A stretch of 45,813 nt of DNA from an uncultured Bacilli bacterium (GTDB lineage Bacteria; Bacillota_I; Bacilli_A; RF39; UBA660), in contig CALVSO010000011.1 of assembly GCA_944359055.1 (NCBI GenBank), forward strand, positions 1 through 45,813, given 5' to 3'. The notes below the pieces were generated by a model that was not told the DNA's origin, did not search any database, and was given only the letters and a program-made list of their open reading frames with translations. The position numbers were made by a program, and so were the translations under genes. Shown here in pieces: positions 33,530 to 42,877 of the stretch (within the stretch, counting starts at the first letter, position 1; every line of letters starts with the position of its first letter).

Positions 33530-34459
33530 CTATTTGACTTTTTCAATTAACTTTTTAGGATTTTCTATTAATATTAAATTTGCAATTTCTTTTGAATAAT
33601 TTTTTTCAATTAATTTAAATAATTCTTCTTTTATTTTAAAAATATTAAACACGTCTTTATTATAAAATTTATTATTCCATCCCATATCATCACTAGATAT
33701 AAATATTTTATTAATTGGAAATTTAATTACATCAATCAAATATTTCAAATGTTTAATAAAATTTTCTTGTTTTTCTTGATAATTCATATTCTCATTATCT
33801 AATAATACAAAATTAACATATCCAACTAAACCAATATATCCACCTAATTTTTTTAATCTAATTAATTGTTCATTTGATAAATTTCTTTTATTATTACATA
33901 AAGTTTTTACATTAGAATGAGAAGCAATTATATTAGAATATTTTTCTTTTTCTATAATATCTAAAATATCATCAAATGTTTTTTCATTAGCATGAGAAAC
34001 ATCAATAATCATATTTAAATCTATAGCTTTTTTTATTAATTCTTTACCTAGTTCAGATAATCCTTTATTGCTTCTAATACCAGAGCCAAATTTATTTTTT
34101 TCATTCCAAACTGGTAATATCGATCTAAGACCTAATTTATATAAATGTTCTAATTCTAAAATATCATTTAAATAATCACAACCTTCAATACTATATATAA
34201 AATTAATATTTTTAGGAATTACATTATTTTGTTTTAATATTTCTAAATATTCAATACTTTCTTTAAATATTTTAGTTACATCAAAATATTCAATATTTAA
34301 TTGCTCTTTCATTTCTTGTTTACTCATAAAATATAAATTAACAATTCCGCCAATTACATTATTATCATATATTTTTTTGATATCTTCTAGATTTAAATTT
34401 ATTTTTTTATTAAAGACACAATAAAGTATCGTTAATAAATCATAATGCATATCATACAT
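33530..34459 (-). CDS. Membrane dipeptidase (peptidase M19) family protein
   Basis: 309 residues. Renal-dipeptidase fold: DMHYDLLT (metal-binding H-x-D near the N terminus), IYSIEGCDYL with the bridging Glu, LRSILPVWNEKNKFGSGIR, IIDVSHANEKTFDDI, IIASHSNVKTLCNNKRNL and SSDDMGW. Zinc enzyme cleaving dipeptides, including ones with a C-terminal D-residue. Sits between veg and spoVG, close behind veg. Confidence 0.85.
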   Translation of the reverse strand: MYDMHYDLLTILYCVFNKKINLNLEDIKKIYDNNVIGGIVNLYFMSKQEMKEQLNIEYFDVTKIFKESIEYLEILKQNNVIPKNINFIYSIEGCDYLNDILELEHLYKLGLRSILPVWNEKNKFGSGIRSNKGLSELGKELIKKAIDLNMIIDVSHANEKTFDDILDIIEKEKYSNIIASHSNVKTLCNNKRNLSNEQLIRLKKLGGYIGLVGYVNFVLLDNENMNYQEKQENFIKHLKYLIDVIKFPINKIFISSDDMGWNNKFYNKDVFNIFKIKEELFKLIEKNYSKEIANLILIENPKKLIEKVK

Positions 34460-34468
34460 ATTTATCCC

Positions 34469-34678
34469 CTAATAATCTATTTTAATGGTTTTAGTTATTA
34501 CGTCTGTATAAGTAAATGATTTTTTACAGTTATTATTTAATTCAACTAAAAAAACATTTTCATATAATTCTTTAATGGTTACTTTATATTTTTCATATTT
34601 ATTTCTACCTAAATTATATTTAATAGTCACTTCTTCTCCAATATAATTATTTAATTTTCCTCTTATTTGTTCTATCAT
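34469..34678 (-). CDS. veg: Veg family protein
   Basis: 69 residues. Veg fold: IRGKLNNYIGEEVTIKYNLGRNK, a (V/I)ELN-NC-KSFTYTDV core. Small conserved Bacillota protein linked to biofilm gene control in Bacillus. Overlaps the yabG remnant by four bases (ATGA). Confidence 0.88.
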   Translation of the reverse strand: MIEQIRGKLNNYIGEEVTIKYNLGRNKYEKYKVTIKELYENVFLVELNNNCKKSFTYTDVITKTIKIDY

Positions 34679-35208
34679 CTTGGATACCCCGTATACATCG
34701 TTCCTTTTGTAATGACACCACCTATACCATTTTTACCATACTTAGTATTTTCGATTATATCTTTTAAATCAATATCTTTTCTAACATCTGACAAACTCAT
34801 TTTGGTAGCTATTATAGCTGGATCTAGAGCATGAATATTAACTCTTTTAGGAGAAGAAGCAAAATTAGCTCCAGCTTTTATTAATTCTTCGTAATCAGAT
34901 TGACATGCACCTGCTATTATAATTAATTTATCATGGCTTTTTTCAAATTTTCTTGCTTCTTTAATAGCTTTAACAAAATTATTACTATTTTTATAAGCAC
35001 TAATATTATTCTGACTACCTTTTTTCTTATAATAAGCATCGTGTCCTGTTATAACAATTATATTTGGATTATATTCTTCTAACCAATCTTTAATATATAA
35101 AGGGACATTTTCTTCTGTTTCATTTATGCCCATTGCCCATATATTGGCTTCTTTATAATAATCTAAACATCTATTTAAATAATCTAAGTCACTATCTAGT
35201 GACCTCTG
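34675..35208 (-). pseudogene. yabG: 5'-truncated yabG
   Basis: An open frame to 35208, with ATG only at 35133 (152 residues). It keeps the C-terminal half of the YabG spore-coat protease: SLDSDLDYLNRCLDYY, then WAMGI, NIIVITGHDAYYKKKGS, IIAGACQSDYEELIKAGANFASSP, HALDPAIIATKMS and GIGGVITKGTMYTGYP. The N-terminal half is missing; a TAA at 35209-35211 lies directly upstream, in place of the expected preceding sequence. The strong conservation of the remaining part means it could still be translated as a short protein; yabG-veg order is ancestral. Confidence 0.72.
35188..35203. repeat. 16-bp palindrome at the yabG truncation point
   Basis: GTCACTA-TC-TAGTGAC lies in frame at the beginning of the surviving yabG fragment, within 10 bases of the stop codon that ends the homology. 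A possible scar of the truncation event. Confidence 0.45.
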
Positions 35209-35265
35209 TTAAGTATCTATTTAAGTATTTTTTATTTCTTATATATAACATTATTTATATCCATG

Positions 35266-37221
35266 TTAAACTATAGTTTTTACAATTGATAATTTATGTA
35301 ATGCTCTAGTCATAGCAACATAAAATAATTTTAGATCTATTATACAATTTTTATCAAATTCATTATCAACTAATATTACGCCATCAAATTCTAACCCTTT
35401 AGACAAATAACTAGGTAGTATATTAATATCATTATTATAATTCAAATTATCACTTGTTATCAAATTCAAATTTATTTTATCTTTCAATGCAACATATAAT
35501 TTTTTTGCTTCTAAATTTGATTTTGTTATAATAGCAATTGTATTATATTGTTTTTTTAATTTTACAACCATATCTATTATATCATTTATATTACATTTAT
35601 TTAAATATTCAACACTATCACCATGTCTTATAACTGGTATTGCTTTATCTAAATTAAGTAATTCATTTATCCTATTTGCTTCATTCATTATTTCTATAGT
35701 AGTACGGTAACTCTTATTTAATTTAAGAATTTCTAAATTATTAAATATATCATTTAAACATTTCCAATCACTAACACTTCTATATGAATAAAGACTTTGT
35801 GCTAAATCACCATATATACTAAATGTTGCATTTTTAAACATTTTTTTTAAAACATAGAACGCAAATTGTCCATAGTCTTGTGCTTCATCTATTACAATAT
35901 GTCTATATTTATCAAATTCGCTACTACCATTTAATTTGAATTTTATATATAGCATAGCAGGTATATCCTCTACTTCAATAATGTTTTTGATTATGTCTTT
36001 TGTATCATAATTCAAATTATTTAATATTTCAATATAAATATTTTTGACTTTTTTATTTAAAACTGTAAAATGTTTTTTTAAATGTGTACCTATGTTATTT
36101 TTTAATTCATTTATAACTTTTTTATCTACATCATCCTTTATTAATTTCGAAATTATCTGATTTTTATTAACTTCTATATATTTGTTTAAAAGTAATAAGC
36201 ATCTTTCAATTTTACTTTTGACACTTTCAAACATATTTTTATTTAAATCATTATAAATATCTAATATAATTTTCTTATCTATTATTTTTACATTATTAAT
36301 TTTTAAATCTTCATTTGGAATTATTTGTAAATTATCAAAATATTCATCAATTATATTTTTTAATTTTAATGAAACTCTAAATTTTGAGTAATCATCTTTA
36401 TCAGTAATTTTATCAAGTGAATTAATTATTTTATAATCTTCTTTTACATAACTTAAAAATAATTCATCTAAAGTATTTTGAGTTACTCCATTAACATCTA
36501 AATCTGGAAGAATACTAGAGATATAACTTACAAAGAATTTATTTGGACCTATTACCATATAATCACTTGGTTTGTATAAATCCCGATTATTATAAACTAA
36601 ATATGCTATCCTATGTAATGCAACAGTAGTTTTTCCACTACCAGCAACTCCTTGTATAACTAAATTTTTATTAATATTTTCTCTTATTATTTTATTTTGC
36701 TCACTTTGTATAGTAGAAACTATATTCTTCAGTCTATTATCTGCACTTGCACTTAAATATGGTTTCAATAATTCATCATTACTTACTGTATCAACATCAT
36801 TAAATCCAATTAAATGACTATCTTCAATAGTATATTGACGCTTTAAGATAAGTTCACCTTTGACGATTCCTTCTGGAGCATTATATTCTGCAGTACCAAT
36901 ATTAGAGTCATAATATAAACTAGATATTGGTGCACGCCAATCTACTGTAATTATATTATTATCGTAATCAATAACTCCTTTTTTACCAATATAGCAAATA
37001 TCGTTAATATCACTCTTAAAATAAATTCTAGCAAAATATGGTTTTAATTTTGCTTTTTCTAAAGAAGCTATTTCATTTTCTAATTTAAATTTTTCTTCAA
37101 GCATTGCATCATAATCATATTTGTATATTTTTTTCAAATTAGTCAATTTTAAATTAGTATCATCTATTACTTTATCGTATTTATTTAAAGTAAAACTCAA
37201 ATGGTCTAATTCTGTTTGCAT
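35266..37221 (-). CDS. helD: HelD-like UvrD/Rep-family helicase
   Basis: 651 residues from ATG 37221, where GGAGGTGA precedes it. N-terminal coiled-coil arm, 1A domain with ITVDWRAPISSLYYD and Walker A QGVAGSGKTTVALHR, helicase motifs VIDEAQDYG, YGDLAQSLYSYR, LNKSYRTT and near the end FYVAMTRALHKLS. In Bacillus HelD pushes its arm into RNA polymerase and releases stalled complexes. Class and length fit; a stand-alone DNA helicase IV is the alternative. Confidence 0.87.
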   Translation of the reverse strand: MQTELDHLSFTLNKYDKVIDDTNLKLTNLKKIYKYDYDAMLEEKFKLENEIASLEKAKLKPYFARIYFKSDINDICYIGKKGVIDYDNNIITVDWRAPISSLYYDSNIGTAEYNAPEGIVKGELILKRQYTIEDSHLIGFNDVDTVSNDELLKPYLSASADNRLKNIVSTIQSEQNKIIRENINKNLVIQGVAGSGKTTVALHRIAYLVYNNRDLYKPSDYMVIGPNKFFVSYISSILPDLDVNGVTQNTLDELFLSYVKEDYKIINSLDKITDKDDYSKFRVSLKLKNIIDEYFDNLQIIPNEDLKINNVKIIDKKIILDIYNDLNKNMFESVKSKIERCLLLLNKYIEVNKNQIISKLIKDDVDKKVINELKNNIGTHLKKHFTVLNKKVKNIYIEILNNLNYDTKDIIKNIIEVEDIPAMLYIKFKLNGSSEFDKYRHIVIDEAQDYGQFAFYVLKKMFKNATFSIYGDLAQSLYSYRSVSDWKCLNDIFNNLEILKLNKSYRTTIEIMNEANRINELLNLDKAIPVIRHGDSVEYLNKCNINDIIDMVVKLKKQYNTIAIITKSNLEAKKLYVALKDKINLNLITSDNLNYNNDINILPSYLSKGLEFDGVILVDNEFDKNCIIDLKLFYVAMTRALHKLSIVKTIV

Positions 37222-37257
37222 ATATTCACCTCCGAAATTGTCTTTAAAACATATCAC

Positions 37258-37286
37258 ATTTTACACGAATCGCATTATTTTGTCAT
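37258..37286 (-). promoter_or_regulatory. helD promoter
   Basis: ATGACA (complement of 37281-37286), 17-bp spacer, TAAAAT (complement of 37258-37263) preceded by GTG. Confidence 0.65.
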
Positions 37287-37341
37287 TTTTTAATATAATA
37301 AAATTTTTTACAAAAAAAGAAGTATAATAACAAAAGAACTT

Positions 37342-39297
37342 TTATTTAAAATCTTCCCTTTTCCCATCTTTTATTACATATTCTTCATTTTTTTGCGAAT
37401 CAAATACATAGGTAGCAATAGACTTGCTTTCTTCTTGTATATAGTCATTTTTTTTATTTTTAAATACCAAATCTAATTTTTCTTTTATTTGTTGTTTATT
37501 AAATGGTTTAGAAACATAATCAAAGAATCCTTGATTTATATATTTTTCTTTTGCACCAACAACTGCATCAGCAGTAACAGCAATTACCGGTATTTTGAAG
37601 TTTGGATTTTCCTTTAATTTTTTTAATGTGATTTCACCATTCATATTTGGCATCATAATATCCATTAAAATTAAATCATATTTATTAACATTAGAAACTT
37701 TTTCTAAACATTGTAAACCATCATAACATTCTTCAATTTCAAAATTATATTCTTCTAACATTTTTTTGGCAACTTTAATATTTAATTTATTATCATCTAC
37801 AATTAATACTCTTTTATGTCCATAATCAAATGATTTATCTAAATTTTTATTATTTGAAATTATATTATTCTGAGCTATAAATTCATTAGTTGCTGATGAT
37901 TGTTCTAATCTACTAATTTTTTGAGGAAGTTGTACAATAAAACCAGATCCTTCACCATATTGACTTTGAACATTTATTTTGCCGTTCATTAATTCAACTA
38001 AAGATTTAGTTATAGCTAATCCCAACCCTGTTCCTTCAATAGTAGTATTCATATCTTCTTCCAAACGATTAAATCTAGTAAATAATTTATTTATATTTTC
38101 AGCTTTTATACCTCTACCTGTATCTTTTACTATTATAATAAGAGTACACATACTATTCTTTATAATACATTTTAAATTTAATTCAATAACTCCTTGCTCA
38201 GTATATTTAACTGAATTAGTTAGTAGATTATTTAAAATAACTCTAATATGTGACATGTCGCCAATAAGCTCATATGGAATATCCTCTGCTATATTTGTCT
38301 TTAAAGTAATAGGTTTATCAGAAATTTTAATTGAAATAAACTTTTTTATCTTTTCAATTTCTTGTCTAATATTATATGGCTTTTCAATAATATCTATTTT
38401 ATCATTTTCAATTTTATTTATATCCAAAATATTACCCACAATTTCTAAAAGTGTTTGCGATGCACTTTGTATGTCTTTTAAATCATCTACTATCTCTTGT
38501 GGAAGTTTATTATAATTTATAATATTTTCACTTAATCCAACGATAGTGTTTAAAGGTGTTCTTATTTCGTGGGACATACTAGATAAAAAATCACTTTTAG
38601 CACGATTTGCTTTTTCTGCTTGAGTTTTTGCTAAATTTAGTTGATTTATTATTTTCACATCTGGATTTTCTATAGTATGATACATAATTAATAGTATATA
38701 TGCATAAAAGAAACCTTCAAATATTAATTCGTGATAAATATTTCTTAAAACAAAACCTATCAAATATAATAAAATTAATATTAAAAATGGAGTTATTTTA
38801 ATAATGTTATTTTTTTTAAAGAGTAAAAATAAAGTTAATCCAACAAAAATAATAAAAGTCATTACGGAATAAATTATTGTTATGTTATAAGACAATCCAT
38901 TTCCATCCAAAACATTATCATAAAATATAACATTTAAAGGTGAAAATAAAACTAATAAAATAAATATAATCGTAATTAGCGTAAACAATATATTGCTAAA
39001 TTTAGATTTCTTTAAATCATTATTAAAAACTGTAAAACAATATTTTACTGAAAAATAATTTAGTATGATTAGAACACTCATATAAATTTTTTGACATATT
39101 TCAATAAAAAAATAATTATAAGTTATTTTAGCAATTATAAAAGTTATCAATCCAATTATAATAAATAAAATAGTTAAAAACAGCAATTTTGAATATATAT
39201 TTATTTCTGTATTGTCTATATGCTTTTTTGAAAAAAACAAAATAGTAAGAGTCAAAACTATTAATAAACCTACGCTAGGTAATAAAACTGCTTCCAT
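37342..39297 (-). CDS. Multi-TM hybrid sensor histidine kinase
   Basis: 651 residues. Six to seven TM helices (about 5-205), a short coiled coil, HisKA with His243 (SSMSHEIRTPLN), HATPase with NLLTNSVKYTE, DTGRGI and GTGLGLAI, then a C-terminal receiver domain (about 510-625) with VLIVDDN, phospho-acceptor Asp in LILMDIMMPN and Lys in SKPF. No output domain, so it acts by phosphotransfer or by self-regulation; no partner regulator is adjacent. Only 22 bp after the acyltransferase, so it is cotranscribed; sensing a membrane or lipid state is a guess. Confidence 0.9.
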   Translation of the reverse strand: MEAVLLPSVGLLIVLTLTILFFSKKHIDNTEINIYSKLLFLTILFIIIGLITFIIAKITYNYFFIEICQKIYMSVLIILNYFSVKYCFTVFNNDLKKSKFSNILFTLITIIFILLVLFSPLNVIFYDNVLDGNGLSYNITIIYSVMTFIIFVGLTLFLLFKKNNIIKITPFLILILLYLIGFVLRNIYHELIFEGFFYAYILLIMYHTIENPDVKIINQLNLAKTQAEKANRAKSDFLSSMSHEIRTPLNTIVGLSENIINYNKLPQEIVDDLKDIQSASQTLLEIVGNILDINKIENDKIDIIEKPYNIRQEIEKIKKFISIKISDKPITLKTNIAEDIPYELIGDMSHIRVILNNLLTNSVKYTEQGVIELNLKCIIKNSMCTLIIIVKDTGRGIKAENINKLFTRFNRLEEDMNTTIEGTGLGLAITKSLVELMNGKINVQSQYGEGSGFIVQLPQKISRLEQSSATNEFIAQNNIISNNKNLDKSFDYGHKRVLIVDDNKLNIKVAKKMLEEYNFEIEECYDGLQCLEKVSNVNKYDLILMDIMMPNMNGEITLKKLKENPNFKIPVIAVTADAVVGAKEKYINQGFFDYVSKPFNKQQIKEKLDLVFKNKKNDYIQEESKSIATYVFDSQKNEEYVIKDGKREDFK

Positions 39298-39319
39298 ATA
39301 TAAACTCCTTTATCTAATC

Positions 39320-40291
39320 TTAATTATTTTTAAGTCTTTTTACAAATTCTATTTTATCTCTCATTAAAAATGCATTGTGTTTATCTATATCTAATGTATT
39401 TAAAAAATTAAATACTTCGTCTTCACTTATAACATTTTTGTCATGATAACTTTCCCTAATTGCATCAGCTAAAGAAAATCCATATCCATAATTACATCTG
39501 TCAACAATTTCTTTTTGAAATGTTTGTAAATAATTATCATTTATTTCTTCTCTTTTTAAAATTGGTTGTGTACTTATAATATCCCATTTCAAAGACACTA
39601 ATTTATCTCGTAATTCATCTGTCAATTCTTTTATGCTTTTAGGATTTTCTTTAGATATAGTATAATTTTTCCCAATATTAAAAAGGAAATTATTATCATA
39701 TTGTTCTACTGCTATGGGTACAATTTCAGCACCCGTTTCTTGAGCCATTCTAACTGTCCCATTAAAAATTTTCATTACTAACAAATTAGGAGAAACATTC
39801 CAAGCTCCTTCTGGATAAATTAACAAATTTCCCCCGTTTTGCAATAATTCAATTGCTCTATTAAATGCAATTTTTCTATCTTCTTTATCTGAAGTTTCTA
39901 ATGGAATAACTCCATTAAGTTTCAAACCCATATATATGAATTTTCTATAAAGAATTCCTGGATCTCCTAACATTAAATATGCAGGTTTTTTTATTACTTG
40001 AAATGTTCTTTGAATATCATTTCCTCCAATATGAGTACAAGCATAAATTTTAGGTTTATCGCTATTTTTGTCGTGTAAATCACTAATGATAGAAATTTTT
40101 TCTTTTGATAAAATTTGATCTATTTTTAGAATTAAAATTATGATAAAATGTAATTTTTTCCTAAGGTCTATAAAATTTAACTTTTTTCCACAATTATATT
40201 CATATTTTCTTAATTCACAATAATATTTAACTAATTCTTCAATTGCTAAATTTCTAATTTCAAATAAATTAAGATGTTTAAAATCATTCAT
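39320..40291 (-). CDS. PlsC-like lysophospholipid acyltransferase family protein
   Basis: 323 residues. The acyltransferase motifs are readable: ACTHIGGNDIQ (HX4D variant), a substrate-binding NLLIYPEGAWNVSP (EG motif) and IVPIAVEQY. Longer than PlsC at both ends. One hydrophobic stretch (about 48-60) may associate with the membrane. Probably acylates a lipid or glycolipid; substrate unknown. Extended -10 promoter (TGTTATAAT, -10 complement of 40332-40337). Confidence 0.75.
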   Translation of the reverse strand: MNDFKHLNLFEIRNLAIEELVKYYCELRKYEYNCGKKLNFIDLRKKLHFIIILILKIDQILSKEKISIISDLHDKNSDKPKIYACTHIGGNDIQRTFQVIKKPAYLMLGDPGILYRKFIYMGLKLNGVIPLETSDKEDRKIAFNRAIELLQNGGNLLIYPEGAWNVSPNLLVMKIFNGTVRMAQETGAEIVPIAVEQYDNNFLFNIGKNYTISKENPKSIKELTDELRDKLVSLKWDIISTQPILKREEINDNYLQTFQKEIVDRCNYGYGFSLADAIRESYHDKNVISEDEVFNFLNTLDIDKHNAFLMRDKIEFVKRLKNN

Positions 40292-40376
40292 ATATTTTCT
40301 CCCAACTAAATATAAATTTCTTCTTTACAATATTATAACATATTTTTTTGTAGAAATATAGTTCAAAAAAAATACA

Positions 40377-40470
40377 TTAGTTAGTATAAAGTTAGATATA
40401 TTAGTTAGTATAAAGTTAGATATATTAGTTAGTATAAAGTTAGATATATTAGTTAGTATAAAGTTAGATA
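40377..40470. repeat. 24-bp tandem repeat, four copies
   Basis: TTAGTTAGTATAAAGTTAGATATA occurs at 40377, 40401 and 40425 as perfect copies, and a fourth at 40449 lacks its last two bases. Iteron-like direct repeats placed immediately ahead of the relaxase fragment. Confidence 0.9.
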
Positions 40471-40519
40471 ATTTATATATTTAAAATTTTAATGAATCAA
40501 TTAAATAACATTAAAATAA

Positions 40520-41308
40520 TATTTTAAAGTAGCAAATGCTACTATACATTTTGACGAATCTAGTTCTCATCTTCATATTATAGGAGTTCCTTATAAAGAT
40601 AATTGTAAAACAGGTTTATCAAGACAAGTTGGAAAATCTGATGTATTTACTAAAGAATCATTAACTATGATTCAAGATAAAATGAGAGATTATTGTATCA
40701 ATTCCTTTAATAAAGTTTATAGTTTAAAAGAAGAAATTAAAGAAAAACAAAAAGGTAGGAATCGAGATATTAATGTAAAAGATATGGGCAATTATCAGAG
40801 AATGAAAAAACAACTAATTGAAGATAAAGATAAATTAGATAAAGCCAACAAAAAATCATTGGAACTAGATAATAAGTCCAATGATATAAAAGAACAAATT
40901 AATAATCTTAAAATTTCTAAATTGAATAAAGATAATCTCATTTTATCGAAAGATGATAAAGAAAAACTTATTAAATATATTGATGAAGTCGATAAAACCA
41001 ATAATGACTTTAAATCAATTCAAAAACTATCTATTACTTTAAATAATGTAGATACTGAACTTAAAGAAAATAAGAGAAATATTACCAAATTAGAAAAAGA
41101 AAATTATAAGTTAAAACAAACTATCTCATATTGGAAAGATAAATTTGATAAGTTAATTTCTTTCCTACATGGTAAAATTCATAACTGGTATGATAAAGAT
41201 GATAAATATTTAAATGTTATTAATGAAATGTATAAAGATGAAGTTCTTGATGATGAAGATATTGAAGATATAGGATTAAGTACAGAAAAAGACGATTTTG
41301 AAATATAG
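40520..41308 (+). pseudogene. 5'-truncated MobV/Pre-type plasmid relaxase
   Basis: The frame is open from 40520, after an in-frame TAA, with no start before ATG 40667. It begins within the conserved core: ATIHFDESSSHLHIIGVPY (the metal-binding HxDE...HLH motif), then GLSRQVGKSDVFTKESL, IQDKMRDYC and EKQKGRNRDINVKDMGNY, followed by a long coiled-coil tail to a stop at 41308. The N-terminal catalytic Tyr/Asn part is missing. This is the residue of an integrated mobilisable plasmid or element. From ATG 40667 a 213-residue coiled-coil protein could still be made. Confidence 0.82.
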
Positions 41309-41331
41309 GTTGCAAATATCTAAAAATATAA

Positions 41332-41350
41332 AAGAGACAAAAGTTCTCTT
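41332..41350. terminator. Terminator between the relaxase remnant and the base-handling operon
   Basis: AAGAGA-CAAAAGT-TCTCTT, followed rightward by CTATTTTTTT and leftward by a weaker U-rich run; serves both convergent units. Confidence 0.75.
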
Positions 41351-41363
41351 CTATTTTTTTAAC

Positions 41364-42143
41364 TTATTCGATATTATTTAATCCAATTTCATATGGAAAC
41401 ATAATAGATATGTCCTTTGGTTCGTTTGTAAAAATAATTCTCTTATTATAGGCAATAATAAATCCAAATTCAAACATTGTTCCTTTACCAATAATACCAT
41501 TAGGATTACATACAATGATTGCATCAGCTTTTATAAATTTATTCATATGATCATACTTATGTCTCCATGAATCTCTTTCATTTTCTAAAGTTTGTCCTTC
41601 AAGTAAAATGAAGTCTGTACCTATCGTTTCTTGAACAACATCTTTTGTCCATGGACTTAATATTTCAACATTATGTTGTTTTAATTTATCCATTAATTTA
41701 CATATTTCCACCATATTTTTTTGAAAGCTTCCACATATAACGACTTTTCTAAACTCTTGATTCCAAATTCCTTCAATTATATTACTTACTTTTTTATTCT
41801 CTATTTCTTGATTTAAATAAAATTGTTCTAATTCTTTATTAATAATATTAAAATAAATTCCATGTTTTACAAAAATATGAATAGTTAATTGAATCTGTTC
41901 ATTTAAAGAAAATTCTTGAAAGATTCCTGTTGCACATAATCTTAAATTCTTAGTATTAAATGTATTTTCTCTATTTAGGTTGTATAAGTAATTATCTATT
42001 TTATTATACAATTCGTTATTAACTAATGTTTCATTAAAATATATGACATCTTCTTTAATTTTAATAATTTGATTGTTTTGTACTTCATAGATAGTTATTT
42101 TGTTTGTTTCAAAGTGAACAAATCTTTTATTGTTTTCGTTCAT
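41364..42143 (-). CDS. Two-domain protein with a nucleoside 2-deoxyribosyltransferase-like C-terminal domain
   Basis: 259 residues from ATG 42143 (SD AGAGGAGA). C-terminal half (about 135-259): KVVICGSFQKNM, LSPWTKDV, the DHMNKFIKADAIIVCNPNG-IGKGTMFEFGFIIAYNKRIIF pattern (given here in parts) of NDT/Rossmann-like nucleoside hydrolase-transferases, with a Glu in FEFG as candidate nucleophile. N-terminal half (about 1-120) is predicted mixed alpha/beta with ATGIFQ, vaguely actin-like; not assigned. Last gene of the operon, overlapping the glycosylase gene by 17 bases. Confidence 0.65.
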   Translation of the reverse strand: MNENNKRFVHFETNKITIYEVQNNQIIKIKEDVIYFNETLVNNELYNKIDNYLYNLNRENTFNTKNLRLCATGIFQEFSLNEQIQLTIHIFVKHGIYFNIINKELEQFYLNQEIENKKVSNIIEGIWNQEFRKVVICGSFQKNMVEICKLMDKLKQHNVEILSPWTKDVVQETIGTDFILLEGQTLENERDSWRHKYDHMNKFIKADAIIVCNPNGIIGKGTMFEFGFIIAYNKRIIFTNEPKDISIMFPYEIGLNNIE

Positions 42144-42870
42144 AATTTTTATTCTCCTCTTCATTTTTTGTGAATGCATTTAAATATTTATTTAAATAAT
42201 ATTCTTTATTTTTTGAATTATATTGCATTATAAAACGTGGATGCTCTAGTGGAATTATTTTATCGAAAAAACAATATTTCTCATTTATCTCCATCAAAAA
42301 ATCATAATTTTCTCCACTTCCAATACAATAACACACCGATCTATCAATATTAAATTCCATTTGCATTTTTAAAGTTTGTATTATAAAGTCATATAAAGTT
42401 TCCTGCAATTTCTTATTTTCATAATAATTGCAATTAACTTCTCTACCCTTTGAATTTATCCTTACAATTCCTAGTGGACATATAAAATTCATATAAAAAT
42501 CATTATAGAATCTATCCGTTCCACCATACATATCAATAACGTCATATAAAAAATTTGAAGATGACTTATTAACATAAAAATCATCTATAAAAATTCCAGT
42601 TTGATTTTGTAAATGTTGGGCATCTTCATACGGTATTCCTGTGATTGCCGTTCCTCTTCTAGCTGGTGAACTTCCCAAAATCATTCTTCTTTTCTTATTA
42701 TCATTATAAAATTTATGATAAAAAATTTCTATAATTTGATTAATTTTGTCTCTTGAGTCACCACAAAATGGATTAATTATTTTATAACCTTCAGGTAGAG
42801 AAAGATTTGTATTTGACAAAAACTGATCAAACTCTATTATTTTTTGCGAAATAAATTGATTGTTATTCAT
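42127..42870 (-). CDS. SMUG2/DUF4918-type uracil-DNA glycosylase-like protein
   Basis: 247 residues. The active-site region MILGSSPARRGTAITGIPYED aligns with the LGINPGR-GG-TGIPFTD motif of this branch of the UDG superfamily; DMYGGTDRFYNDFYMNFICPLGI matches the YGG-FY-FY--CPLG motif. A late CIGSGENY and LEHPRFIMQY fit the H-P motif that holds the catalytic His. Predicted to remove uracil or a damaged base from DNA. The first motif starts GSSPA, not GINPG, so specificity may differ. Confidence 0.8.
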   Translation of the reverse strand: MNNNQFISQKIIEFDQFLSNTNLSLPEGYKIINPFCGDSRDKINQIIEIFYHKFYNDNKKRRMILGSSPARRGTAITGIPYEDAQHLQNQTGIFIDDFYVNKSSSNFLYDVIDMYGGTDRFYNDFYMNFICPLGIVRINSKGREVNCNYYENKKLQETLYDFIIQTLKMQMEFNIDRSVCYCIGSGENYDFLMEINEKYCFFDKIIPLEHPRFIMQYNSKNKEYYLNKYLNAFTKNEEENKNYERKQ

Positions 42871-42877
42871 AATTTTT

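Noticed and set aside
37979..38515. 178-codon rightward ORF opposite the hybrid kinase
   Set aside because: Antisense of conserved kinase motifs; no SD or promoter, and composition typical of a shadow frame.
40377..40470. CRISPR-like array
   Set aside because: The 24-bp units are contiguous with no spacers and there are no cas genes; it is a simple tandem repeat.
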